A stretch of DNA of 18,916 bases from CAZNMF01 sp035547155 (GCA_035547155.1 DASZVJ010000124.1:1-18916); one strand, 5' to 3'; positions 6,936 through 14,566 are shown, numbered from the stretch's first letter. Notes: generated by a model from the sequence alone, not told the origin. Made by a program: numbers and translations.

Positions 6936-8185
6936 CGATACGCGGACTCGTGTGGTGCGGCGCCGCCGCGTTGGTCGTCGCGTCGATGCCGGCCGGCCGC
7001 GCGCAGCAGGCCGTTATCCGGTCGTCGACCGATCTGATCTCCGTCGACGTGCAGGTCGTCGATCGCGACGGACATCCGGTCGACAATCTGAAGGCCGATC
7101 AGTTCGACGTGCAGATCGCGGGAAAGAAGCGCACCGTGCAGCTCGTCGACTTCGTGCGCACGACGACCGCCCCTTCGTCCCCTGGTCCCTTCGTCCCTTC
7201 CTCCCCTCGTCCCGTGGTCGCTTCGCCCCCTGGTCCGTCGTCCCCTTCCCGCCGTCAGATGTTCATGATCGCGATCGACGCGCAGTCGTTCTTTCAGACC
7301 GAGACGCGCGGCATTGCGGTGACGGCGCAAAGCTTCGTGAAATCGCTCGCGCCGGAAGACATCGCAGGTCTCTACACGTATCCGCTCGGTCCGAAGGTCG
7401 AACCGACGACGGATCGCGGTGCGTTGAACGCGGCGCTGGAGCACGTCACCGGACAGCGCGAGCCGCAGGCGACGTATCAATTCAACGTCCGCGATTCGGA
7501 GATCGTCGACTACTTCGCGAACGGAGAGGATCAAGGTCGCTTGCGGTCGCCGACGGAGTCGATCGTGAGCCGCTATTGCCCGGATCGGGACGTGTCCTGC
7601 GTGCAGCGCTTCCGCATGGAGATGGCGACGCGTACCGGATTGCTCGAGGCGCAGGCGCACGCCGATCTCGGAGGGCTGCGTGATCTGATCGCCGGCATGG
7701 GGAAGATCGACGGACGCAAGATTCTCGTGCTCGTCAGCGCAGGACTCACGATCAGCGATCGCCCCGGCGGCCGGCCCGACGTCGGCAATCTGCCGATCGA
7801 CGTGGGTGAAGCGTGCGCGCGCGCCAACGTGTCGCTCTACACGCTGTTCGTCGACAACAGCGTGCTCAGCCGGTTCTCCGCCGAGACGCGTCAGGCCGCG
7901 AAATCGCAGGTGGGCATGGCGCGCGACGCGGACGTCGCGGAACGATCGCTGGATCTGTTCACGGGCGCGGCCGGCGGCACCGTCATGAAGATCCTCACCG
8001 GCAACGGCGAGCAGGCGTTCGGCCGTGTGCGCAACGAGACGTCCGCGTACTATCTGCTCGGCGTCGACGCGACCGGCGCCGATCGCACGGACAAGCCGCT
8101 GCCCATCGTCGTGAAAGTGAAAGGCAAGGGCCTCACCGTGCGAAGCCGCGCGTGGGTCGTAGTGCCGAAAGCCGGGGGAGCCTGA
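6932..8185 (+). CDS. VWFA-related Acidobacteria-type secreted protein with repeat-derived Pro/Ser linker
   Basis: The 417-residue product is a paralogue of the preceding gene and overlaps it by 4 bp (ATGA). It has an N-terminal signal peptide ending near AGRAQQ (about residue 26). The beta module is TDLISVDVQVVDRDGHPV, and the VWA-like fold starts at QMFMIAIDAQSF (about 109-120) and continues through ILVLVSAGL to SAYYLLGVD and a final beta strand RSRAWVVVPK. The canonical DxSxS site is not intact (DAQSF). Between the beta module and the VWA fold, residues 80-106 are almost entirely Pro, Ser, Val and Gly. They are encoded by an 8-bp tandem repeat that is in frame because its total length is 81 bp. 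The upstream paralogue has a different linker there. It lacks the long C-terminal extension of its partner. Co-translation suggests that the two act together outside the cytoplasm. Confidence 0.88.
   Translation: MTIRGLVWCGAAALVVASMPAGRAQQAVIRSSTDLISVDVQVVDRDGHPVDNLKADQFDVQIAGKKRTVQLVDFVRTTTAPSSPGPFVPSSPRPVVASPPGPSSPSRRQMFMIAIDAQSFFQTETRGIAVTAQSFVKSLAPEDIAGLYTYPLGPKVEPTTDRGALNAALEHVTGQREPQATYQFNVRDSEIVDYFANGEDQGRLRSPTESIVSRYCPDRDVSCVQRFRMEMATRTGLLEAQAHADLGGLRDLIAGMGKIDGRKILVLVSAGLTISDRPGGRPDVGNLPIDVGEACARANVSLYTLFVDNSVLSRFSAETRQAAKSQVGMARDADVAERSLDLFTGAAGGTVMKILTGNGEQAFGRVRNETSAYYLLGVDATGADRTDKPLPIVVKVKGKGLTVRSRAWVVVPKAGGA
7170..7250. repeat. In-frame intragenic 8-bp repeat (TCCCCTGG / TCCCTTCG), same family as 3993-4097 but inverted
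   Basis: Eight clean 8-bp units run from 7170 to 7233 (CCCCTTCG, TCCCCTGG, TCCCTTCG, TCCCTTCC, TCCCCTCG, TCCCGTGG, TCGCTTCG, CCCCCTGG), then two degenerate units to 7250. The 81 bp keep the reading frame and encode residues 80-106 of the second VWFA protein. At least 26 consecutive bases here are the exact reverse complement of part of the intergenic array at 3993-4097. Confidence 0.93.
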
Positions 8186-8190
8186 CGGCT

Positions 8191-8225
8191 TTCGAACTTC
8201 GAACTTTGAACTTCGGATTTCGAAA
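8191..8225. repeat. 7-bp tandem repeat TTCGAAC, five units
   Basis: Units TTCGAAC, TTCGAAC, TTTGAAC, TTCGGAT and TTCGAAA begin 5 bp after the TGA stop of the second VWFA gene. The unit contains palindrome TTCGAA, so the array can also fold on itself. The rest of the gap (8226-8306) holds no gene. A weak TTGCGC / TAGCCT pair separated by 17 bp could be a promoter for the next gene but has only 3 of 6 consensus matches in each box. Confidence 0.88.
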
Positions 8226-8306
8226 GTAAGCCCTTAAGTCGATCTCTCGAAAGGATTTGCGCTGTCGGCCCGATTCGCGTAGCCTAGCTGAAGGTCCAGA
8301 CGTCAC

Positions 8307-9377
8307 GTGCCACCGCTGGAGCTGTCGCTCGAACTGAAACCGCAGGCCCGCCTCGACATTGTCGACGTCAAGGCGCGCGCCGCCGCCGTTCACGGCGACG
8401 CCCTCGAGCCGTTCTCCCACTGTCTCTACGTCTCGCCGCACACGACGGCGGGCTATCTGTCGCAGAGCTTCGCCGCGCGTCTGTCGAAGCGCGGGCCGGG
8501 CGTCGGCCGTTACGTCGAGCTCTTCCGCACGGCGTTTCCCGAGGGCGCGGGTTACAAGCACGATCAGCTCGATCTCCGCGAAGATCTCGAGCCGGCGCAG
8601 CGCGAAGTCGAGCCCACCAACGGCGACTCGCATCTGGCATTCATCACCAGCAATCTGCACCCGTGCGTCTCGTACGTCACGCATCGTCCTGGCCCCGTCT
8701 ATTTCATCGATCTCGACGGCGTCTGCGCGGGCGCGGGCACGCCGCGGACGCGCGTGACGACGCTCGTCGGGTACGACAGGGAAGTCGTCGTCGCACGCAC
8801 GCAGATCAAGGTGCCCGTCTCGCCGCACCCGGTCAGCGTCGTCAGCCTCAAGGATCCGTCGCTCGCGCTCTATGAACAGCTGCGATCGCTCATCGACGCG
8901 CATGACGTGAAGAAGGGCCGCGTGCGGCTGTCGCTCGCCTCGGGCGAGCAGGCGGCGAGCCTGACCGTCAACGAGTACGAGACGCTGCTGATGCAGCACG
9001 ATCTCGCCGAGGTGCTGCGCAATCCGCTGCACTTCGCGGCCGAGAAGGTGCGCCATGCGTGGAACGATCCGCGCGCCGTGCCGGGCAAGGCGCTGGATTA
9101 CGCGAAGTACGATCTCGTGCGCGCGCTCAATCGGCTCGTCGACGTCATCGGCCTCGGCGACTCGCGCGTGGAGCGCATCCTCGCGCGCGCGCTCGAAGTG
9201 CCCGCGTCGCGATTCCTGCGCATGAAGCGATCGGTGGATCTGCTCGTGTCCGACAGCCGCACCCCTGGTCAGGGCGCGGTCGTCGAAGGCACGTATCAGA
9301 CGCCGATCATGGTCCAGTGGCGTCCGGCGCCTGCGCGCGTGCGCACGGTCGACGTGACGCTGACCCGGTTTCTCTGA
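8307..9377 (+). CDS. YjbQ/UPF0047-family protein fused to an uncharacterised C-terminal domain
   Basis: This encodes 356 residues from a GTG start. Residues 1 to about 160 match the YjbQ/UPF0047 fold: PHTTAG (44-49), YKHD (83-86), NGDSH (105-109) and VYFIDLDG (131-138) correspond to the conserved His-containing motifs of that family. Stand-alone members are about 130-140 residues and are often annotated as secondary thiamine-phosphate synthase; a true physiological role is not settled. Residues about 165-356 are extra. They are partly helical (for example ALYEQLRSLIDAH, DYAKYDLVRALNRLVDVIG) and end with beta strands (IMVQWRPAPARVRTVDVTLT). I do not recognise this part. GAAGG lies about 12 bases before the GTG, a loose spacing, so the exact start is slightly uncertain. 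It stands alone between two repeat-containing or empty gaps on the plus strand. Confidence 0.78.
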   Translation: MPPLELSLELKPQARLDIVDVKARAAAVHGDALEPFSHCLYVSPHTTAGYLSQSFAARLSKRGPGVGRYVELFRTAFPEGAGYKHDQLDLREDLEPAQREVEPTNGDSHLAFITSNLHPCVSYVTHRPGPVYFIDLDGVCAGAGTPRTRVTTLVGYDREVVVARTQIKVPVSPHPVSVVSLKDPSLALYEQLRSLIDAHDVKKGRVRLSLASGEQAASLTVNEYETLLMQHDLAEVLRNPLHFAAEKVRHAWNDPRAVPGKALDYAKYDLVRALNRLVDVIGLGDSRVERILARALEVPASRFLRMKRSVDLLVSDSRTPGQGAVVEGTYQTPIMVQWRPAPARVRTVDVTLTRFL

Positions 9378-9461
9378 TCGCGCGTCGCGCCCGCGACTGC
9401 GCGTTCGTCGTCCGTCTCCCGCCAGCGCCTGCCGCGTCTGAGTCGTGCGGAGTGTGTTGCG

Positions 9462-10280
9462 ATGTCCCTCAGGCTACGCCGCGTTGGTGTGATCCTCGTT
9501 CTCCCTCTTGTGTTCCTCGCCGCGGCAGCGGCGCTCACTGCGGCCCCCGATCCCGTCGTCACGAGCGAATGGAAGACGCGTGACGTGCAGGTCGACGGCC
9601 GGATCGAAGACTGGTCGCGTTTGACGACGCTGGACAATGGACCCGCGGTCGCGGCGGCCAACGACGGCGAGTTCCTGTATCTCGCCGTGTCCGCCACCGA
9701 TCCCGCGATGCGCCGCACGCTCGCACGCGGGCTCGTCGTGTGGTTCGATCCCGCGAACGCGAAGAAGATGGACTTCGGTGTGCAACTGCCCGGTGCGCGT
9801 GAGCGCGACGCGAGCGAGCGTACGGCGACGCCGATCGAAGATGCACCGGCGACGTCGCCCGTCGTCGACGCGTTGGACATTCTTGGTCCCGCCAAGGCGC
9901 GCCATCTCGTGCCCTTGCAGCCCGCGTACGGCATGGCCGCGGCGTCGGGGATGGATCAAGGCGCGACGGTCATCGAGCTGAAGCTGCCGCTGGCCTCATC
10001 GCCGGAGCGCGAATATGCCGTTGGCAGCGAGCCCGGCCATACGATCGCGCTGGGATTGTTCACGCCGGAGATGCCGAAGGAAAGCGAAGAGCGTCGCGGC
10101 GGCGGGATGGGCCGTGGTGGTGGCGGCTACGGCGGCGGAGGCCGAGGCGGTGGTTATGGTGGCGGGATGGGCGGACGCCGCGGTGGCGGTTATGGCGGAG
10201 GCGGATTCGGCGCGGCCGAGACCGCGAAGCCGCTGAAGCTGTGGACGAAGCTGCAGCTCGCAGCGGCGCCGGTGAAGTGA
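9462..10280 (+). CDS. Secreted CBM9-like (DOMON-type) protein with Gly/Arg/Tyr-rich tail
   Basis: The 272-residue product starts with a typical signal peptide (basic MSLRLRR, then a hydrophobic stretch to about residue 28). Residues about 38-110 read like the carbohydrate-binding module 9 / heme-binding DOMON-type beta sandwich: VDGRIEDWSRL, then NDGEFLYLAVSATD and a strand LVVWFDPAN. Such domains often occur in exported proteins of this phylum. IELKLPLAS and IALGLFTPEMP complete the sandwich. Residues about 208-251 are a low-complexity tract dominated by Gly with Arg, Tyr and Met (GGGYGGGGRGGGYGGGM). A short strand, LWTKLQLA, ends the protein. CGGAG lies about 9 bases before the ATG. Ligand is unknown and no catalytic residues are recognised. 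The gene ends right before a 7-bp repeat array. Confidence 0.72.
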   Translation: MSLRLRRVGVILVLPLVFLAAAAALTAAPDPVVTSEWKTRDVQVDGRIEDWSRLTTLDNGPAVAAANDGEFLYLAVSATDPAMRRTLARGLVVWFDPANAKKMDFGVQLPGARERDASERTATPIEDAPATSPVVDALDILGPAKARHLVPLQPAYGMAAASGMDQGATVIELKLPLASSPEREYAVGSEPGHTIALGLFTPEMPKESEERRGGGMGRGGGGYGGGGRGGGYGGGMGGRRGGGYGGGGFGAAETAKPLKLWTKLQLAAAPVK

Positions 10281-10283
10281 AAC

Positions 10284-10311
10284 TTCGAACTTCGAAGTTC
10301 GAACTTCGAAA
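10284..10311. repeat. 7-bp tandem repeat TTCGAAC, four units
   Basis: Units TTCGAAC, TTCGAAG, TTCGAAC and TTCGAAA begin 3 bp after the TGA stop (10278-10280) of the CBM9-like gene. This is the same unit, phase and position relative to a stop codon as the array at 8191-8225. Confidence 0.88.
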
Positions 10312-10342
10312 TTGACGTGGCGCCTTCGGCGCACTTGACGTG
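10312..10342. repeat. TTGACGTG direct repeat flanking a small hairpin
   Basis: TTGACGTG occurs at 10312-10319 and again at 10335-10342, a 23-bp period. Between them GCGCC (10320-10324) and GGCGC (10328-10332) form a 5-bp stem with a TTC loop. It sits 20 bp before the phosphatase start. It could be a regulatory site or just another intergenic repeat. TTGACG resembles a -35 box, but no good -10 is found at the right distance. Confidence 0.5.
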
Positions 10343-10362
10343 ATTGAGAGGACGAACCGATC

Positions 10363-11001
10363 GTGCACGTGTTGTTGCTGCGCCATGGTCAAACCGACGC
10401 GAACGCGAGCGGCGTCCTGCAAGGGCACCGGCCGACGTCGCTGAACGCGCTCGGCCGATTGCAGGCGGGCAAGCTCGCCGCCCGGATGCGGACGATCTCG
10501 CCGGCCGTCGACGTGCTGGTGAGCTCGGATCTGCCGCGGGCGCTCGAGACCGCACATCCGATCGCGGCCGAGCTGGACCTCGAGATCGTCGTCGATGCGA
10601 TCTGGCGTGAGCGCGGGTTCGGATCGCTCGAAGGACAGACGCTCGGCGATCTCGAGATCTGGCGCACGGCCACGGGCACGATCGATCCTCCTGGCGGCGA
10701 GTCGTCGGCCGTGTTCCGTCAGCGCGTCCACGATGCGCTGACGACGCTGGCCGCGCGACACGCCGATCGCACGTGCGTCGCCGTCGTCACGCACGGCGGC
10801 GTCATTCGCGCGGTGCTGCATCTGCTCGGATCGGGACGGCTGCCCGTCGACGAGCGGCAGGAGCCGCCGGCCGTCGATCCGATCGCCAACGCGTCGATCC
10901 TGCATCTGACGATCGACCCGGCGACGGGGCAGTGGTCCGTGCTCCGCGTCAACGACGCCGCGCATCTGAGCGATCTGGCGACGATGACGGACGCGGGGTG
11001 A
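10363..11001 (+). CDS. Histidine phosphatase family protein (phosphoglycerate-mutase-like)
   Basis: The 212-residue product belongs to the branch-1 histidine phosphatase superfamily of cytosolic enzymes that form a phosphohistidine intermediate. The signature LLRHGQTDAN is at the N-terminus, with His8 the phosphorylated residue. Arg59 (SSDLPRALETA), acidic Glu83 (WRERGFGSLEG) and His144 (VVTHGGV) complete the catalytic set. Spacing and length resemble alpha-ribazole phosphatase (CobC-like), broad-specificity sugar phosphatases and cofactor-dependent phosphoglycerate mutases. The sequence alone does not separate these, and no cobalamin genes are nearby. GTG is chosen as start because the RHG motif follows within six residues, as is normal, and GAGAGGA (10346-10352) lies 10 bases upstream. 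It precedes the 1120-residue gene by 182 bp on the same strand. Confidence 0.92.
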   Translation: MHVLLLRHGQTDANASGVLQGHRPTSLNALGRLQAGKLAARMRTISPAVDVLVSSDLPRALETAHPIAAELDLEIVVDAIWRERGFGSLEGQTLGDLEIWRTATGTIDPPGGESSAVFRQRVHDALTTLAARHADRTCVAVVTHGGVIRAVLHLLGSGRLPVDERQEPPAVDPIANASILHLTIDPATGQWSVLRVNDAAHLSDLATMTDAG

Positions 11002-11172
11002 CGCGCGGCGCTGCATCTTCGTCGGATCGGCGTCCTCGCGATCGACATTTGTGGCGTGTCGCGTTATCTCGTGCACGCGGCGCCAGCCGAACGATCCTCG
11101 AAAGACACGCGCGTCCGCCGCGCGTCGGACTATGCTGATGTGACGCGCGCGGCCGCACGCGATGCCGCGCGC

Positions 11173-11177
11173 AGGAG
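11173..11177 (+). promoter_or_regulatory. Ribosome-binding site AGGAG for GTG 11184
   Basis: AGGAG is spaced six bases from the GTG at 11184, which supports that start for the 1120-residue protein. The 182-bp gap before it holds no gene. A possible -10 (TATGCT, 11131-11136) lacks a convincing -35. Confidence 0.65.
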
Positions 11178-11183
11178 CGCTTC

Positions 11184-14100
11184 GTGCACCGACTCCGTTC
11201 CACGCCCGACACGCAGGAGCTCGTCCGCTATCTCGATCTGAAGCTTGCGGCGCTGGGACAGCCCGTCAACGCGAAGAGCGCCGATCCCTATTTCCTCGAG
11301 CTCGCCGGGCCGCTGCTCCGCAACTATCACCAGAAAGATCTGCTGCTCGGCGGACGGTTGTGTCCGGCCGACGCGCGCATCCAGGCGTTCCTCGACGCGT
11401 ATCTCGGCGTCGACGGGACCGTCGTGCCCACGCTGCCCGCGCGCACGTTCGTGCTCGATCGCCCCGGCCTCGCGCGCGTGATGTCGTTGCCGGCCGATCA
11501 GGACGAGTTCTCGTCGCCGTACCTGAAGTCGTACCGCCTCGCACAGGGTGTACTGCACAACCCGAAGAGCGATCGCCGCACGACGAAGGGCGTCTTTCAC
11601 ATCGCCGACGGCGGCCTGCCGGTGCCGGCCGACAAGATCACCGTGCCGAAGCGCACGTTCGCGGCGCTGCTCGCCGCCGCGCTGCAGCCGCCAGACGACG
11701 TGCTGACGCTGCCGTTCACGGCGGGACAGAACGATCAGGTGCGATTGTTCGTGACGCTGCTGCTGCGGCCGATCGTGTGCCCCGCGACGGGCTCCGAGCC
11801 CGCCAAGCGCATGGAGACGCGCTTCTTCGCGCCGGCGAGCCTCGTCAGCAACCTCGACTTCGTCGAGTCGATCTTCGGCAACGCGGGCGATCCGTACTTG
11901 CCCGAGAACGACGCCGCGCTCGATGTCGAGCACTGGAGCGGGCACACCGGCTGCGTGATCCTCGCGCCGCATCTCCTCGGCATCCGCAAGAAGGACGTCG
12001 GGCTGCCGCGCGAATCCGATGCGACCGAGCGGCAGCGGCGCGACGGCATGTGCTGGCGCGACGAGGACGAGCCGTACAACGACGGCGAGGCCTTCAAGAT
12101 GACGTGCCGCGACGCGCGCGGCGTCATCGTGACGATCATCGCGGACAACTATTACGGCTACTGCAAGAAGGACGTGAAGACGCAGATCAGCTACGCCGCG
12201 AACCTCTTCGGCCTGTGCGAAGAGGAGCACGCGGGCGGGGCGATCGCGTTTCCCGCGTACGTGCTCGGCCAGGAGTTCTACGCCGGCCGCACGGTGCTGA
12301 CCAAGCAGGTCGTCTACGAAGAGGCGATGGCGCTGCTCGGCGATCGCGTCGTGTTGAAGCCCGAACGCTACGCCGTCGACGCGACGTATCCCGACGTCTT
12401 CTACGTGCCCGAGAACGCGGACTTCCTCGTGCGTGAGGGCATCGTGCGCTGGCCCGTGCCGGGCGGCGGCACACATCAGCTCGTGCTGCGCGCCGGCGAG
12501 ACGTACGTGCTGCCGTGGGGCACGAAGATCCGGATCGAGAAACAGCCGGGTGGATCGGCGTGGCGCCTGATTGCCTCGCGCGCCGACGGCGTTCTGTGCC
12601 ACAAGCCGTGCACCGTGTCTGGCGGCGGCAAGTCGGAGATCTCGAAGTCGCTCGCGAGCATCATCCTCAAGGGCCCGGTCTTCGTCAGCGACTATCATCG
12701 CGACATCTCGCAGGTCGCGGAGATTCTGAAGAAGGATTTCTCCGGCATCTACAAGCAGCCGCTCGACGCCGCACGTGCCGCGCGGCCAATCCTCGGCGGA
12801 CAGCGCTCGCTCGGCTCCGTCATCAAGCTGTTGACGCCATCGTCCGACTACACCGGTGAGCACAACGCGTGGCTCGCGCAGCTGCCGCGCACGGTGCGTC
12901 AGCTGCTGATCACCGTGAAGCGTTACTACCGGCCGGAGTGGGGCGACGACTGGCAGCGCTACTTCACGGTCGATCGCATCGACGGCTTTCAGGGCCACGA
13001 GCTGAAGTTCGACAATCAGAAGCTCGTCGGCAACTACCTGCGCGTCGGCTACGACCCGAATGGATCGTGGCGCATCTTCAAGCTGCGGCCGGATTTCAAT
13101 CCCGCCGACAAAGTGCAGGTCGAGGACGACATCACCGCGTCGGTCGTCCTGCCGCGCGAGAGCCTCGCGTTCCTCGATCCCGAGTACGCAAACCCGAGCG
13201 TCAAGCTCGTCGTCAACTGCGAGGCGCGCCTGTTCCAACGTCCAGACGATGCGATTCATCGCGGCGTGGACAAGGACGCGGAAGCGGACATGGCGTCGCC
13301 GGGCCTGTTCTGCTCGAATTTCGAGCCGCTCACCGTCGACGACGCCCGCGCCATCGTCAATCGCATCGTCGACTTCGATCAGTACAGCGATCCGATGAAG
13401 ACGCTGCTCGCGAGCTTCGTCGCGGCGCCGCAGACGAAGTACATCGTCTCCTCGGCGCATCCGCGCGTCGTCGATGGCGCGCCGTCGAAGAATCCGCGCT
13501 ACCTGCAGCAGCGGCCCGATCTGGCGAATCCGCGCGACGCTTATCTCGGCGAGATCGGCACGCGTCTCGCGCGCGAGATTCCGCCGGATCGGCCGGTTCA
13601 TTTTCCGGTCAACGCCGTGCTCGCCGGCCGCCGCAACAATCCGCCCGATCCGAAGGCCGGCATCCCGCCGCTCGCGGTCTACAGCCCGATTCACTATCAG
13701 GACGTCCCCGAGCTGTTCATGGATTTCATCTGCAGCCTGACGGGCAAATCGCCGTCGACGACGGGGTTCGGCAGCGAGGGCGCGTTGACGAAGGGACCGT
13801 TCAACGCGCTGCCGCCGGTCATCGACGTCAACAACGCGCTCGTGTCCGCAATCGTGACCGGCTACGGCGGCTTCACGACGGCGGCCGGGCACATCGGGCC
13901 GCAGTACCGCGTCGATCACGACAACAGCATGCTCGTGCCGGAGATCTGGTGCCGCATGCGGACGTACGAGCGCGAGCCGGCGTTTCTGATCGACGGCGGC
14001 TATCTCGAGCGCATCGAAGACTTCGAGCTCGACGGCCGCACGGTGCGTGCGAGCCGGCTCGGCTACCGGATCACGACGGCGTTCGTCGATCGTTTTCTCG

Positions 14101-14546
14101 GCCGCATCTTCGAGATGCCCGATCGCGTGTTCACCGACGAGATCCTGTGTCCCGAGCTCCAGGACCGCGTCGTCTTCGCGGCCGGCGTCGACGCGATCTG
14201 CGAGGCACAGCGGCGCGTCGCGCTCAACTACTTCGAGGACGGCAGCATCGACGCCGCGTGTCCGCCGGTGAAGGTCCTGCTGCACGTCATGGCGTACGGC
14301 CACTACGAGGGGCAGTCGATTGCGGATCCTGCGCTGCGCGCGATGTTCACGCGCGAGGCGGTGCTCGCCAGCGACTGGTATCAGGCGCGGTTGGTTGCGA
14401 AGCAGGCGCGTGACGTCGCGCTATGGACGCGCCACGTCGCCGCAACCGGTTCCGCCTTCGCCCGTGAGCGCCTCGCCTGGGTGCGCTCGCCGAAGTACCT
14501 GCAATCGCTGCACGGAACGATTGGCGCCGATCCGATCGACATGTAG
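11184..14546 (+). CDS. 1120-residue protein, candidate diphosphate-dependent phosphoenolpyruvate carboxykinase
   Basis: The product is 1120 residues, with no signal peptide or membrane segment, so it is probably cytosolic. The most informative motif is a P-loop-like segment at about residues 473-488 (HKPCTVSGGGKSEISK, with GGGKS at 480-484). Other striking stretches are TTGFGSEGALTKGPFNALPP at about 858-877 and a region starting GYGGFTTAAGHIGPQYR near 893. I know of a PPi-type PEP carboxykinase family (Entamoeba, Propionibacterium, EC 4.1.1.38). Its members are about 1100-1150 residues, far larger than the ATP or GTP enzymes, and are often left as hypothetical proteins. Size, P-loop and overall character fit that family. 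The match is from memory, not an alignment. If right, it interconverts oxaloacetate plus PPi with PEP, CO2 and phosphate. The start is GTG with a well-spaced AGGAG. The stop TAG begins a GC hairpin. A 1057-residue frame on the other strand is a shadow. Confidence 0.55.
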   Translation: MHRLRSTPDTQELVRYLDLKLAALGQPVNAKSADPYFLELAGPLLRNYHQKDLLLGGRLCPADARIQAFLDAYLGVDGTVVPTLPARTFVLDRPGLARVMSLPADQDEFSSPYLKSYRLAQGVLHNPKSDRRTTKGVFHIADGGLPVPADKITVPKRTFAALLAAALQPPDDVLTLPFTAGQNDQVRLFVTLLLRPIVCPATGSEPAKRMETRFFAPASLVSNLDFVESIFGNAGDPYLPENDAALDVEHWSGHTGCVILAPHLLGIRKKDVGLPRESDATERQRRDGMCWRDEDEPYNDGEAFKMTCRDARGVIVTIIADNYYGYCKKDVKTQISYAANLFGLCEEEHAGGAIAFPAYVLGQEFYAGRTVLTKQVVYEEAMALLGDRVVLKPERYAVDATYPDVFYVPENADFLVREGIVRWPVPGGGTHQLVLRAGETYVLPWGTKIRIEKQPGGSAWRLIASRADGVLCHKPCTVSGGGKSEISKSLASIILKGPVFVSDYHRDISQVAEILKKDFSGIYKQPLDAARAARPILGGQRSLGSVIKLLTPSSDYTGEHNAWLAQLPRTVRQLLITVKRYYRPEWGDDWQRYFTVDRIDGFQGHELKFDNQKLVGNYLRVGYDPNGSWRIFKLRPDFNPADKVQVEDDITASVVLPRESLAFLDPEYANPSVKLVVNCEARLFQRPDDAIHRGVDKDAEADMASPGLFCSNFEPLTVDDARAIVNRIVDFDQYSDPMKTLLASFVAAPQTKYIVSSAHPRVVDGAPSKNPRYLQQRPDLANPRDAYLGEIGTRLAREIPPDRPVHFPVNAVLAGRRNNPPDPKAGIPPLAVYSPIHYQDVPELFMDFICSLTGKSPSTTGFGSEGALTKGPFNALPPVIDVNNALVSAIVTGYGGFTTAAGHIGPQYRVDHDNSMLVPEIWCRMRTYEREPAFLIDGGYLERIEDFELDGRTVRASRLGYRITTAFVDRFLGRIFEMPDRVFTDEILCPELQDRVVFAAGVDAICEAQRRVALNYFEDGSIDAACPPVKVLLHVMAYGHYEGQSIADPALRAMFTREAVLASDWYQARLVAKQARDVALWTRHVAATGSAFARERLAWVRSPKYLQSLHGTIGADPIDM

Positions 14547-14566
14547 GGACGGCCCTTGGGCCGCCC
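14547..14566. terminator. GC hairpin immediately after the 1120-residue gene
   Basis: GGACGGCC (14547-14554) pairs with GGCCGCCC (14559-14566) around a CTTG loop, eight positions with one A/C mismatch. It follows directly on the stop codon TAG (14544-14546) and belongs to the TAGGG.CGGCCC family also seen near 674 and 15563. No U-tract follows, so termination is plausible but unproven. TACAAT at 14574-14579 resembles a -10 box for the next gene but has no good -35. Confidence 0.5.

Noticed and set aside
8257..8285. Promoter for the YjbQ-fusion gene (TTGCGC-17-TAGCCT)
   Set aside because: Only half of the positions in each box match consensus. This is too weak to list as a feature.
11130..14303. 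Minus-strand frame of 1057 residues opposite the PEPCK candidate
   Set aside because: The Arg-rich, repetitive composition is that of a shadow. The plus frame has a good ribosome-binding site, a P-loop-like motif and balanced composition.
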